DNA from: CAADGV01 sp040290295
GTDB lineage: Bacteria; Bacteroidota; Ignavibacteria; UBA10030; UBA6906
Assembly: GCA_040290295.1 (NCBI GenBank)
Contig: PSMW01000002.1
Coordinates: 132,951-196,950, forward strand
Direction: 5' to 3'
DNA length: 64,000 nt
Shown here: piece by piece, positions 42,453 to 50,535 of the stretch
How the letters are laid out: the number at the start of each line of letters is the position of its first letter
Numbering within the stretch: the first letter of the stretch is position 1
Position numbers and translations under genes: made by a program
The notes under the pieces: generated by a model
The model's input: only the letters and a program-made list of their open reading frames with translations
What the model was told of the DNA's origin: nothing
Databases searched by the model: none

Positions 42453-44519
42453 ATGAAATCTTTTCTCGTTATCCTCCTCAGTGCACTTGTTGCATTCCCA
42501 GCGATCGGCCAGAAGCGAGCTTGCACCATTGCCGATCTCTACAAAGTGAAAAATGTTGAAAGCCCCCTTTTCTCTCCCGACGGAAAGAAGATCGTGTTCG
42601 TTGTGAGAGAAGATGTGTTGGAAAAAGGGAAGAGCAATGCGGATATCTATTTGATGAACGCCGACGGGAGCGGACTCCGACGCTTGACGAGCGATCCGGC
42701 AGCGGATGGTCATCCTTCGTTCTCGCCCGACGGCAAATCCATTCTCTTTGCTTCGAGTCGAAAAGAAGGCATGCAAGCGTGGCTGTTGCCGCTGGAGGGA
42801 GGTGAGCCGACACAACTCACCACGTATGCAATGGAGGTTGGCGATCCCCAATGGGTCGGCTCCCGCATCGCGTTCACAACCATGGTGTTTCCGGAGTGCG
42901 GAGCGGACAACGACTGTAACAAGAAGATTCAAACCGGACTCGATGAAGGACCGATCCAAGCGCATGTTGCTGATCGGTTGTTGTATCGCCATTGGAATTT
43001 TTGGAAAGACGGCAAGCGTACACACACCATGCTGTTCGATCGCGAGAGCGCGTCGTACGTCGACCTGACCCCGGGCGATTATGACTCGCCTGCCTGGTCA
43101 ACCGGCGGTGGCGGCATTGCGTTCGCGCCGGATGGCGAAGAACTGTGCGTCGCGTCCAAGCGCGATCGCGACGAAGCCTCCTCTACAAATACCGACTTGT
43201 GGCTCATTCCCTTGAAGGGCGGCGCTCCACGCAATATCACGGCCGCGAACAAGGCGTTCGACGGCGATCCCGCGTATTCGCCGGACGGGAAGTCTATTGC
43301 ATTTCGTATGCAAACGGTGCCCAGCTTCGAATCGGATCGCTATCGCCTCGCACTCTACGAGCGCACCACAGGAACGATCACGGTGTTGACCGAATCGTTC
43401 GACGCTTGGGTGAACGCATTCGCGTGGTCGCCAGATGCAAAGAGTATCTACTTCACCGCCGACGTGAAGGGAACGGTGCCGCTCTTCCGTCTCGATGTCA
43501 AAACGAAAGCCATTGCACAAATCACCACAGGCAAGACCATCGATGCCTTCGATCGTTCGCCCGACGGACGAACGATCGTCTTCGTGCGGCGGTCGGTGAG
43601 CGAACCGCGTGAACTCTGGCGCTGCGACGCGGACGGCAAAAATCTCCGACGTCTCACCTTCTTCAATAAGGAAGTAGAGGAGACGGTCGACCTTCGTCCG
43701 GCGGAAGAACAGTGGATTCCCTCCCCGACCGGTAAGAAGATCCATACGTTCATCGTCAAGCCACACAACTTCGATCCGAAGAGAAAGTATCCGCTCATTC
43801 TCAACATTCACGGCGGACCACAGTCGCAGTGGGCGGATGCCTTCCGCGGCGATTGGCAAATTTATCCCGGCGCGGGTTACGTCGTTGCCTTTGCCAACCC
43901 GCACGGCTCGACCGGTTACGGACAGGAGTTCACGAACGCTATTTCCAAAGACTGGAATGGAAAAGTGTTCGACGACTTGATGGCGGTGACCGATTCGCTC
44001 GCGAAGCTCTCGTACGTCGATGAGGAGCGCATGGGAGCAATGGGATGGTCGTACGGCGGCTATATGATCATGTGGTTGGCAGGGCACACGGATCGCTTCA
44101 AGGCACTGGCGAGTATGATGGGCGTGTACAATCTGACGGCAATGTACGGCGCCACCGAAGAGCTGTGGTTCCCCGAATGGGATTTGGGTGGTACGCCCTG
44201 GACTTCCGATCTCTACCAAAAGATGTCGCCCAACAATCACGTCGCGCGCTTCAAAACGCCCTGTCTGGTCATCACCAGTGAGCGCGACTATCGCGTGCCG
44301 TACACGCAAAGCTTGGAGTTCTTTACCGGCTTGCAGAAAATGGGCGTGCCTTCGCGATTGATCGTGTTCAAGAACGACGGCCATTGGCCTAGTCACGTGA
44401 AATCGATGCCGCTCTACTACAACGCGCATCTCGATTGGTTTCACCGGTATCTCGGCGGCGATCCGCCACCGTACGATATGACACAACTCTCTCGCAACCT
44501 CGTCTTCGACAAACACTAA
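42453..44519 (+). CDS. S9 family peptidase (acylaminoacyl/dipeptidyl-peptidase type), exported
   Basis: A 688-residue serine peptidase. It has a signal peptide (SFLVILLSALVAFPAIGQ), a WD/PD40-like beta-propeller (about 25-400, with repeats such as SPLFSPDGKKIVF, HPSFSPDGKSILF and DPAYSPDGKSIAF) and an alpha/beta-hydrolase domain (about 430-680). The nucleophile is in GWSYGGYM (Ser533), the Asp in SERDYRVPY and the His in NDGHWPS. This is the S9C/DPP layout, and the location is periplasmic or exported. It probably helps degrade imported or extracellular peptides alongside oligopeptidase B. Confidence 0.93.
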   Translation: MKSFLVILLSALVAFPAIGQKRACTIADLYKVKNVESPLFSPDGKKIVFVVREDVLEKGKSNADIYLMNADGSGLRRLTSDPAADGHPSFSPDGKSILFASSRKEGMQAWLLPLEGGEPTQLTTYAMEVGDPQWVGSRIAFTTMVFPECGADNDCNKKIQTGLDEGPIQAHVADRLLYRHWNFWKDGKRTHTMLFDRESASYVDLTPGDYDSPAWSTGGGGIAFAPDGEELCVASKRDRDEASSTNTDLWLIPLKGGAPRNITAANKAFDGDPAYSPDGKSIAFRMQTVPSFESDRYRLALYERTTGTITVLTESFDAWVNAFAWSPDAKSIYFTADVKGTVPLFRLDVKTKAIAQITTGKTIDAFDRSPDGRTIVFVRRSVSEPRELWRCDADGKNLRRLTFFNKEVEETVDLRPAEEQWIPSPTGKKIHTFIVKPHNFDPKRKYPLILNIHGGPQSQWADAFRGDWQIYPGAGYVVAFANPHGSTGYGQEFTNAISKDWNGKVFDDLMAVTDSLAKLSYVDEERMGAMGWSYGGYMIMWLAGHTDRFKALASMMGVYNLTAMYGATEELWFPEWDLGGTPWTSDLYQKMSPNNHVARFKTPCLVITSERDYRVPYTQSLEFFTGLQKMGVPSRLIVFKNDGHWPSHVKSMPLYYNAHLDWFHRYLGGDPPPYDMTQLSRNLVFDKH

Positions 44520-44549
44520 CATCCATCGACCATTCTCGCACCGAGTCCC

Positions 44550-45263
44550 ATGCAACGCATAGCTCTGCCGGACGAAGACATCTTTCCGCCGTTCGAGGGT
44601 TTCCCTCGCAGCGGCGTCGCATTTTTGAAGAAGTTGAAAAAGAATAACAACCGTCCATGGTTCCACAAGCACAAGGAGGAATACGAGCACACAGTGCGTT
44701 TCCCGATGCAATGTCTGATCGCAACGCTTGCCGATCGGCTGCGCGATGAAATTCCGGAGATGGACTTCAACCCGAAGCGTTCGATCTTCCGCATTCATCG
44801 CGATGTTCGATTCAGCAAGTACAAGGCGCCGTACAAAACCAACATTGCGGCGTCGTATCAACCTCGTGGCACCGGCAAAGGGATCGAGCAGCCGGGATTG
44901 TACGTCGGCATCGAACCCGGAGAAATTTTTGTCGGCGGCGGCTTGTACATGCCGTCGGGCGATCAACTCAAAGCGATTCGGTTTGCCATTCTCCAACAGC
45001 CGGAAAGCTTTCTTAAGGTCGTCGAGGCGCCGCGCTTCAAGAAGCGTTTCGGTACCATCATGGGAGAGCGACTCCAGAAAGCTCCGCTCGGCATTTCGAG
45101 AGACCACCCGCTCATCGAATATCTCAAGTACAAACAATGGTATGTCGGTGTAGAGTGGAACGACGAGTCGATCTGTTTTACCAAAACGTTTGCCCGCACC
45201 GTCGCCGATGTGTTTCTCGACGCCATGCCGTTTGTTCGCTGGCTTCTTCACGCAACCGCATGA
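44550..45263 (+). CDS. DUF2461 family protein
   Basis: A 237-residue cytoplasmic protein of the DUF2461 (TIGR02453) family. Characteristic blocks are FLKKLKKNNNRPWFHKHKEE, IFRIHRDVRFSKYKAPYKTN and PGLYVGIEPGEIFVGGGLYM. The biochemical function is unknown in all members. It follows the S9 peptidase by 30 bases and precedes the transporter by 9 bases, so the three genes may share a transcript. Confidence 0.9.
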   Translation: MQRIALPDEDIFPPFEGFPRSGVAFLKKLKKNNNRPWFHKHKEEYEHTVRFPMQCLIATLADRLRDEIPEMDFNPKRSIFRIHRDVRFSKYKAPYKTNIAASYQPRGTGKGIEQPGLYVGIEPGEIFVGGGLYMPSGDQLKAIRFAILQQPESFLKVVEAPRFKKRFGTIMGERLQKAPLGISRDHPLIEYLKYKQWYVGVEWNDESICFTKTFARTVADVFLDAMPFVRWLLHATA

Positions 45264-45272
45264 AGGTTGAAC

Positions 45273-46046
45273 ATGGAGTTCATCGTCGTACCGATCGTAG
45301 CGCTGCTGACTTCTGGACTCACGCTCTTCTCGGGGTTCGGGCTTGGCACGTTGTTATTGCCGGCATTCCTGCTATTCTTTTCGCCCGAGCTTGCGGTTGC
45401 GATGACGGCGATCGTGCACTTTCTCAATAATGTGTTCAAGCTCGCGTTGCTTGGCCGCCGAGCGAACTGGCGCATCGTGGTACGTTTCGGTGCACCAGCG
45501 ATTGCAGCGTCATTTGCTGGCGCTGCGTTGTTGTTTGTCATCTCTGCTGAGCAACCGTTGGCAAGCTACCAGTTGGGAGGAAAGCTCTACTTCATCACGC
45601 CCGTCAAGTTAGTAATGGGCTTGCTCATCGGAGCGTTCGCGTTGATGGAGAGGTTGCCTTCCTATCAACACGTGCAGTTCGATCCGCGCTTCCTTCCGCT
45701 GGGAGGAGTGCTCAACGGATTTTTCGGTGGGCTCTCGGGTCATCAGGGCGCGCTGCGCAGCGCGTTCTTGATCCGTGTGGGACTGTCGAAAGAGGAATTC
45801 ATCGCCACAGGTGTGGTGATTGCTTGCCTGATCGACGTGACGAGACTCGGTGTGTACGCGCGGCATCTTTCTGCCGGAGGTGTGCAAGAAAACGCCGGCG
45901 TGCTCATCGCCGCAACGCTGAATGCGTTCATCGGCGCATTCGTGGGCAACCGCCTTGTGGCAAAAGTAACCATGAAGACCGTGCAAAGGGTTGTCGGCGT
46001 GTTGCTTGCGCTCGTTGCCTTCCTCCTCGTGGCGGGGCTGATGTAA
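45273..46046 (+). CDS. TSUP (TauE/SafE) family membrane transporter
   Basis: A 257-residue inner-membrane protein with about eight helices, of the sulfite exporter TauE/SafE family, which move sulfur compounds or organic anions. Typical features are two repeats, the first beginning TSGLTLFSGFGLGTLLLPAF and the second LGGVLNGFFGGLSGHQGALR. The substrate is unknown. AAGG 8 bases upstream supports ATG 45273 over a TTG two codons earlier. About 160 bases follow before the next gene. Confidence 0.9.
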   Translation: MEFIVVPIVALLTSGLTLFSGFGLGTLLLPAFLLFFSPELAVAMTAIVHFLNNVFKLALLGRRANWRIVVRFGAPAIAASFAGAALLFVISAEQPLASYQLGGKLYFITPVKLVMGLLIGAFALMERLPSYQHVQFDPRFLPLGGVLNGFFGGLSGHQGALRSAFLIRVGLSKEEFIATGVVIACLIDVTRLGVYARHLSAGGVQENAGVLIAATLNAFIGAFVGNRLVAKVTMKTVQRVVGVLLALVAFLLVAGLM

Positions 46047-46140
46047 CGTTCGTGCCGTCGAACTGCGCAGTCGCGTAGTCGCATTTTTTTATTCCTCGCC
46101 GCGATGCCCGTCATCTTCGGCGATTTGTTGCCGCGCAGTG

Positions 46141-46171
46141 TTGACATCTCCACCATCACGCGTTACATTTC
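46141..46171 (+). promoter_or_regulatory. Promoter of the PEBP gene
   Basis: TTG (46141-46143), exactly 20 bases, then TACATTTC (46164-46171). The leader to the ATG at 46210 is about 35 bases and carries GGAG near the start codon. Confidence 0.55.
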
Positions 46172-46209
46172 GATGTACATGATTTCGTTTCACTCATCCC
46201 GGAGCCAAC

Positions 46210-46689
46210 ATGTTTAAGCTCGAGTGCCTCTCGTACAAAGACAAAGAGATGATTCCGACCAAGTACTGTCACCCGACCGTCGTCGGCGGTATGAACATTT
46301 CGCCAGCCTTTGAATGGAGCGATCCACCGCCCATGACAAAATCATTCGCGCTGGCGATCGTCGATCCGCACCCTGTTGCGAAGAATTGGATACATTGGTT
46401 CGTCATCAATATCCCGGCAGACGTGCGCAAGCTTGTCGAAGGCGCCTCGCGCAGCAAGTCGCTGCCGGCAGGCGCAAAGGAGTTGATCAACAGTTTCAGT
46501 GAACTTGGCTACGGAGGTCCGGCACCACCTCGAGGATCGGGCAAGCACCCCTACGTGGCAACGCTCTATGCTCTGAACGTCGATTCGATTAAGCTCGGTG
46601 TGAGCACCACGCTTCGTGGATTCTTGAGCCAACTCGAAGGGCGGGTTCTTGCCGAAGCCAGTGTGACGGGTTACTACGAGCGCAAGTGA
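46210..46689 (+). CDS. YbhB/YbcL-type PEBP family protein
   Basis: A 159-residue cytoplasmic protein of the phosphatidylethanolamine-binding (Raf kinase inhibitor-like) family. The ligand-pocket blocks are present: SPAFEWSDPPPMTKSFALAI, DPHPVAKNWIHWFVINIPAD and GYGGPAPPRGSGKHPYVATL. Ligand and role in bacteria are uncertain. It is a single gene under its own promoter. The antisense tail of the degenerate barrel gene overlaps its last 100 bases. Confidence 0.93.
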   Translation: MFKLECLSYKDKEMIPTKYCHPTVVGGMNISPAFEWSDPPPMTKSFALAIVDPHPVAKNWIHWFVINIPADVRKLVEGASRSKSLPAGAKELINSFSELGYGGPAPPRGSGKHPYVATLYALNVDSIKLGVSTTLRGFLSQLEGRVLAEASVTGYYERK

Positions 46690-47284
46690 AATCGATGCCC
46701 GAGCCGCCGGCTCGAAAGCGCTTATCCGGGCGGCGCCCGATGTCACGGAATGAACCGCATCGACACCGACCTGACCTCACGCCGTTAGGAGCCGCGCCGT
46801 ATGCCAAGTGCATCTCCCCGATCTCGTCATCATAAAGCGACACGCCTATTGTGGCGATAAAGCTCAGCGTCTTTCTTCGGTCGGCGTTCGTGCTCCTGTA
46901 CGTCGATGTGGAAGGACTTACCACGGTCGTCCTTCGGAGGTCCACTGTCGAAGTGACGCTGAGGTATTGAGGCATGATACCTCCTCTGAACACCAACGAT
47001 TTTGAAAACTCGTATTCAGCCCCCGCGGGGAGTTGCAACACCCACGCTTTGGTTGTTATGCCGAAGTTTGATTGGCGAAAAACAACTTGGGGAGGTGTTG
47101 AACCGAAGCGTGATTCGGTTCTCTCATCCTCCGACTGATCGGATGTCGAACGGATGTAATTGATCGAAATACCTCCGTACAGCGTCAGGGCTTTTCCGAA
47201 CCGGCGCATGACGGCGCCACCCACCCGCACGTCGACGATCCTTCCGTCGATTGCCTGAAGAGCAGAACCGCTGGAAGAGGGCAT
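46589..47284 (-). pseudogene. C-terminal part of split outer-membrane barrel gene
   Basis: This frame continues the upstream barrel gene after an in-frame TGA. The first about 150 residues are barrel strands (RRFGKALTLYGGISINYIRS, TTKAWVLQLPAGAEYEFSKS, TLSFIATIGVSLYDDEIGEM). After about residue 170 the sequence loses barrel character, becomes Arg/Cys-rich and runs antisense into the PEBP gene, so the natural end is probably lost near 46750. A reinitiation start at 47284 exists, but a barrel fragment without a signal peptide would not be exported. Confidence 0.65.
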
Positions 47285-47299
47285 AAGGGTGGAGTCGTT

Positions 47300-48235
47300 T
47301 CAGACGCTGCTCGCAAGCAGTTTCCCCGGTACATCATAGGTAGTGTATGCCACCTCCGCTAACAGCCGTGTTGACCATCCATTGCCAAGCGCACTGGCGT
47401 ATTCCACGCCGACTCCGACTCCGTTGATGGTCGCGTCATTCTCGTGGGGCGATTGAAGGCTCGACAAGGAGTACGTCGATGAGAACCTTTGTGATACGTT
47501 CTCCGAAAGCGGCGAGTTTGAGATCGCCCCTCGTGCCCTCACAGCAAGGGTGCTCTCGCCATTGTTCCAGACCACACCAAGCGTGGCAAGATGCGTCCGT
47601 GTGCGCGAGCGTGCTTGTGAGGCGCGAGTTTCAGCGTCGTTCGGCTGAAACATAACTCTCCTTGCGGCAGAGCTTATCTCCACTTGCGTGTGCGTGTATT
47701 GGTAGCCAACGCCGAGGGCGAGACCATCACCGATCGGATGGCGATAGAGACTTGCTGCCGCAATTGCATTGTTGTTATCATCGATCGATGATGTGAAGGA
47801 GGATTGCCCGAACAACTCAAGCTCTTGTGAACTCCCTTCGAGCCGTCTATCTGTTGCAGCGCTCGAAGCAACGAACACGCCGACCGTATTGTCACCGAAC
47901 TGTTTGATGGCGCCGCCGAACAGCGTGCTTGCGTCGTTTCCCGATCCGTACAGTTCGAACGATGCTGCTTGCGGATTGTACGCTGGATTGCGCAGCCAGT
48001 CCGAAAGCGGATCGGCAATCAGTCCCCGAAATCCCATCGGGAATTCAGCGGTGCGTATGGACATCTGACCTTCCAACGGACGCGCGATAACAAATGGGAT
48101 TGAACCGAAAACGCTGAGTGCATAGGGCTGATCGTAGAACGATGGAGTTTGCCACAGGTTGTAGTACGGGGTTTGAGCGAATGCGCTGCACAGTGCCATC
48201 AACGTGCACCCAAGAGTATTGCGAGCGAGATGCAT
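47300..48235 (-). pseudogene. N-terminal part of outer-membrane barrel gene, ended by in-frame TGA
   Basis: A 311-residue product with signal peptide (MHLARNTLGCTLMALCSAFA) and barrel strands (ASFELYGSGNDASTLFGGAI, HPIGDGLALGVGYQYTHTQV, STRLLAEVAYTTYDVPGKLL). Reading stops at a TGA at 47302-47300, yet the same frame continues as barrel sequence for about 150 residues. A full protein of about 470 residues is therefore likely in relatives. AGGAGGAGTT decides the start at 48235. No known family name is recognised. A nonsense mutation, sequencing error or readthrough would all explain it. Confidence 0.65.
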
Positions 48236-48403
48236 AACTCCTCCTAAAAGAGTGTGAGTGGATAGAAACAACGAAGGGCCGGTGATGGTGAGCGAAGCAG
48301 CGTGGAGCGAAACCAGCGAGCGCAAAGTGCACAAATGCCCTGAGAGATTCAAGCGTGAGCTTGCCGCCGTTCTTTGGTGGAGCCGATGCTCGACAACCTG
48401 CCC

Positions 48404-49519
48404 TTACGAAAGCAGGCTGCGTACATAGCGCGCGATCGCCGGCGAGGCAGTCAAACCGGGCGATTCGATGCCGATGAGATCGATGAGTCCCTGCAAGCCG
48501 CGGTCCGCTTCGTGTTTGATGATATAGTCGCGCACAGGTTCGCCGGGACCTTGCAGTTTCGCGCGGATGCCGCTGTAATCAGGAGCGAGATCATCTTCGG
48601 TGATGGCAGGAACAATACGCTGCACGGCGGCGGCGAACGCACGTCGTTTCGATTCATCGACTCGATAGTCGTACGTTCGCGCTGCAAGGTACTCGACATC
48701 CGGCCCGAACTTCAACCTTCCCCCTAAATCCACGAGCGCATGAACGCCGAGCGACTCTCGCGGCGGAAGGGGATAGATCAATCGCCCAATCAAACGACGT
48801 TTCTCCGGAGTCACGACAGTAACGTAGCTCCCTTTGCAGTGATGAAGTCGGTACCCCGCGGCATCGATATCGATGCCAGCGAGCGCAGCAATGGTATCGC
48901 CCTCCAAACCTGCTGCGTTGACGACAATCTCCGAGGTGAACGACGACGGCCGTCCCGCTTCCTCGATCGTGATTTCGAACTCACCGTTCTTTTTTTGCAA
49001 GCCGATGACGGTGCAGCGAGTGAGAATCTCGGCTCCATGATGACGAGCGGTGTGGAGGAAGTACTCCATCAATCCGTGCGCGCTGATGATGCCGGTCGTT
49101 GGCGATAGGATGCCTCCAACGGATGCAATGTGCGGTTCCAGTGCGTGGACCTCTTCTGCACTGAGCAACGTGAGTTCGACGCCATTCTCACGTCCGTGGT
49201 GGTACAGCGCCTCGAGCCGTGGCAGCTCGTCGGGAGACACTGCCGTGATAATTTTGGTGATGCGATGGTGCGGGATGTCGTGGCGAGCGCAGAGTTCGTA
49301 GAGCAAATGTTTGCCTTCGACACACAACCGTGCTTTGAGCGAACCGTGCGGATAGTAGATGCCTGCATGGATCACCTCGCTGTTGCGACTGGACGTTTCG
49401 GTGCCGCATTTCTCTCGTCGCTCCAAGAGGTACAACGGAGAGAAATGTGGAGCAAGCTCTGCAGCGATCGCGAGTCCCACAACCCCTCCGCCGATTATGG
49501 TGACGGCGGCGTCAGCCAT
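48404..49519 (-). CDS. lhgO: FAD-dependent L-2-hydroxyglutarate oxidase-type oxidoreductase
   Basis: A 371-residue flavoprotein of the DAO family. The dinucleotide-binding start is VTIIGGGVVGLAIAAELAPH. The block SSRNSEVIHAGIYYPHGSLK and the following LCVEGKHLLYELCA are diagnostic of LhgO/L2HGDH. Near the C-terminus come DYSGIRAKLQGPGEPVRDYI and IGIESPGLTASPAIARYV. It should oxidise L-2-hydroxyglutarate to 2-oxoglutarate and pass electrons to the quinone pool. Other 2-hydroxyacids cannot be excluded. The start overlaps the HAD gene stop by 8 bases, so the two are co-translated. Confidence 0.88.
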   Translation of the reverse strand: MADAAVTIIGGGVVGLAIAAELAPHFSPLYLLERREKCGTETSSRNSEVIHAGIYYPHGSLKARLCVEGKHLLYELCARHDIPHHRITKIITAVSPDELPRLEALYHHGRENGVELTLLSAEEVHALEPHIASVGGILSPTTGIISAHGLMEYFLHTARHHGAEILTRCTVIGLQKKNGEFEITIEEAGRPSSFTSEIVVNAAGLEGDTIAALAGIDIDAAGYRLHHCKGSYVTVVTPEKRRLIGRLIYPLPPRESLGVHALVDLGGRLKFGPDVEYLAARTYDYRVDESKRRAFAAAVQRIVPAITEDDLAPDYSGIRAKLQGPGEPVRDYIIKHEADRGLQGLIDLIGIESPGLTASPAIARYVRSLLS

Positions 49520-50438
49520 GAGCATTCACCGGTTGGGGGAGTACGGCTCCCGGCGGCAGATCTGTCGGGTGTTCGACGACAACCCACGTCTCATCCTGCG
49601 CCAAGCCGCTTTCCTTGAAGAATGTGTAGGATGTTTCCATACGCGAGGTGATCAGCACCTTCAGATGCTGTGCGTACTCGAACAGCGGCACGTCATAGAT
49701 AGAATCACTTACCACGATGGCTGGGTCGCGAGCACCGGCTTGTTGCAGCGCCTCGACTTTTCCTTCGAGGACGGGGACTGGTGTGCGTACTTTGGGGCTG
49801 AGCACATTGCTGGAGCTGTGGAGATCGATGCCGAGGATCCGTTCACGCGGTATGCCCAGCGGTTCGAACACTTGCCGTACCGTCCACACATTGCTGCCCG
49901 AAACCGCCCAGATTTCGAATCCTGCAGCGCGCAGTTGCTGCAAGAGATGAACACTCTCTGCGATGTAGCGGATACCCTTCGGCAGGGTGAACTTGCCGAT
50001 TGTTCTGACGGTAAGAGGAGAGGAGAGCTCGTCTTGCCACGTTGCAGCAGCGATCTCAGCAACTTCCTGCTCGGAGAACTTTGCCAGCAGCCGCACGATA
50101 TCGGAGCACGCCTTTTGCGTTTTTTCTTCGCGGAGTTGATCGAAGTACCACTCCACGATCATTTGGGCAAACGAGGCGTAACGGCGATCTTGCAGGCGGC
50201 GTTGCTCGGGAAGAGCTGCAAGTTCCATGTAAAGCGTGTTCAGTTCCTCGCGGTGTGGATAGTCGAGCCACACATTAGCAGGATTGATGCGCAAAAGGAA
50301 ATGCTCGAGCTGATAGTACAGCATTGCTTCGCCGATGTCTCCCCGAATGATCGTCCCGTCGCAGTCGAAGACCGCGATGGGAGGCGCATCGCCGGAGGCG
50401 TGCTGAAGAAGTGTCTGAACCTTCGGGGGGATCGTCAT
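49512..50438 (-). CDS. HAD-superfamily hydrolase (IB, phosphoserine-phosphatase-like)
   Basis: A 308-residue protein of the haloacid dehalogenase superfamily. Motif I is FDCDGTI (about 25) with the nucleophile Asp, motif II is the Ser in WAVSGSN (about 180), and motif III with the acidic pair is IVVSDSIYDVPLF (about 235). A helical cap lies between. This fits a small-molecule phosphatase such as subclass IB; the substrate is unknown. The ATG at 50468 abuts the promoter box and would lie upstream of the transcript, so 50438 is preferred, although it has only a weak ribosome-binding site. It is co-transcribed with lhgO. Confidence 0.83.
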   Translation of the reverse strand: MTIPPKVQTLLQHASGDAPPIAVFDCDGTIIRGDIGEAMLYYQLEHFLLRINPANVWLDYPHREELNTLYMELAALPEQRRLQDRRYASFAQMIVEWYFDQLREEKTQKACSDIVRLLAKFSEQEVAEIAAATWQDELSSPLTVRTIGKFTLPKGIRYIAESVHLLQQLRAAGFEIWAVSGSNVWTVRQVFEPLGIPRERILGIDLHSSSNVLSPKVRTPVPVLEGKVEALQQAGARDPAIVVSDSIYDVPLFEYAQHLKVLITSRMETSYTFFKESGLAQDETWVVVEHPTDLPPGAVLPQPVNAHG

Positions 50439-50468
50439 CCTACGCATGAGCATGAACCGTGTCGGCAT

Positions 50469-50498
50469 TCAAGATAGAAAAAAGCGGGAGAGGAGCAA
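50469..50498 (-). promoter_or_regulatory. Promoter of HAD-lhgO
   Basis: On the minus strand TTG (50498-50496), 19 bases, then TATCTTGA (50476-50469). It is divergent from the sensor-kinase promoter, with 3 bases between them. Confidence 0.45.
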
Positions 50499-50501
50499 AG
50501 C

Positions 50502-50532
50502 TTGAGTTTCTGCCAAAACCTTTCTACGTTCG
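50502..50532 (+). promoter_or_regulatory. Promoter of sensor kinase, probably leaderless transcript
   Basis: TTG (50502-50504), exactly 20 bases, then TACGTTCG (50525-50532). The GTG start at 50536 is only 3 bases further on, so the mRNA should begin at or next to the start codon. Confidence 0.5.
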
Positions 50533-50535
50533 AGT

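Noticed and set aside
43098..45251. 717-codon open frame on the minus strand
   Set aside because: It lies opposite the S9 peptidase and DUF2461 genes, whose motifs are unmistakable. The translation is low-complexity Arg/His/Glu sequence produced by codon bias.
45343..45365. TGGCACG...TTGCC resembling a sigma54 promoter
   Set aside because: Spacing is 7 instead of 5 bases and it lies inside the TSUP coding sequence.
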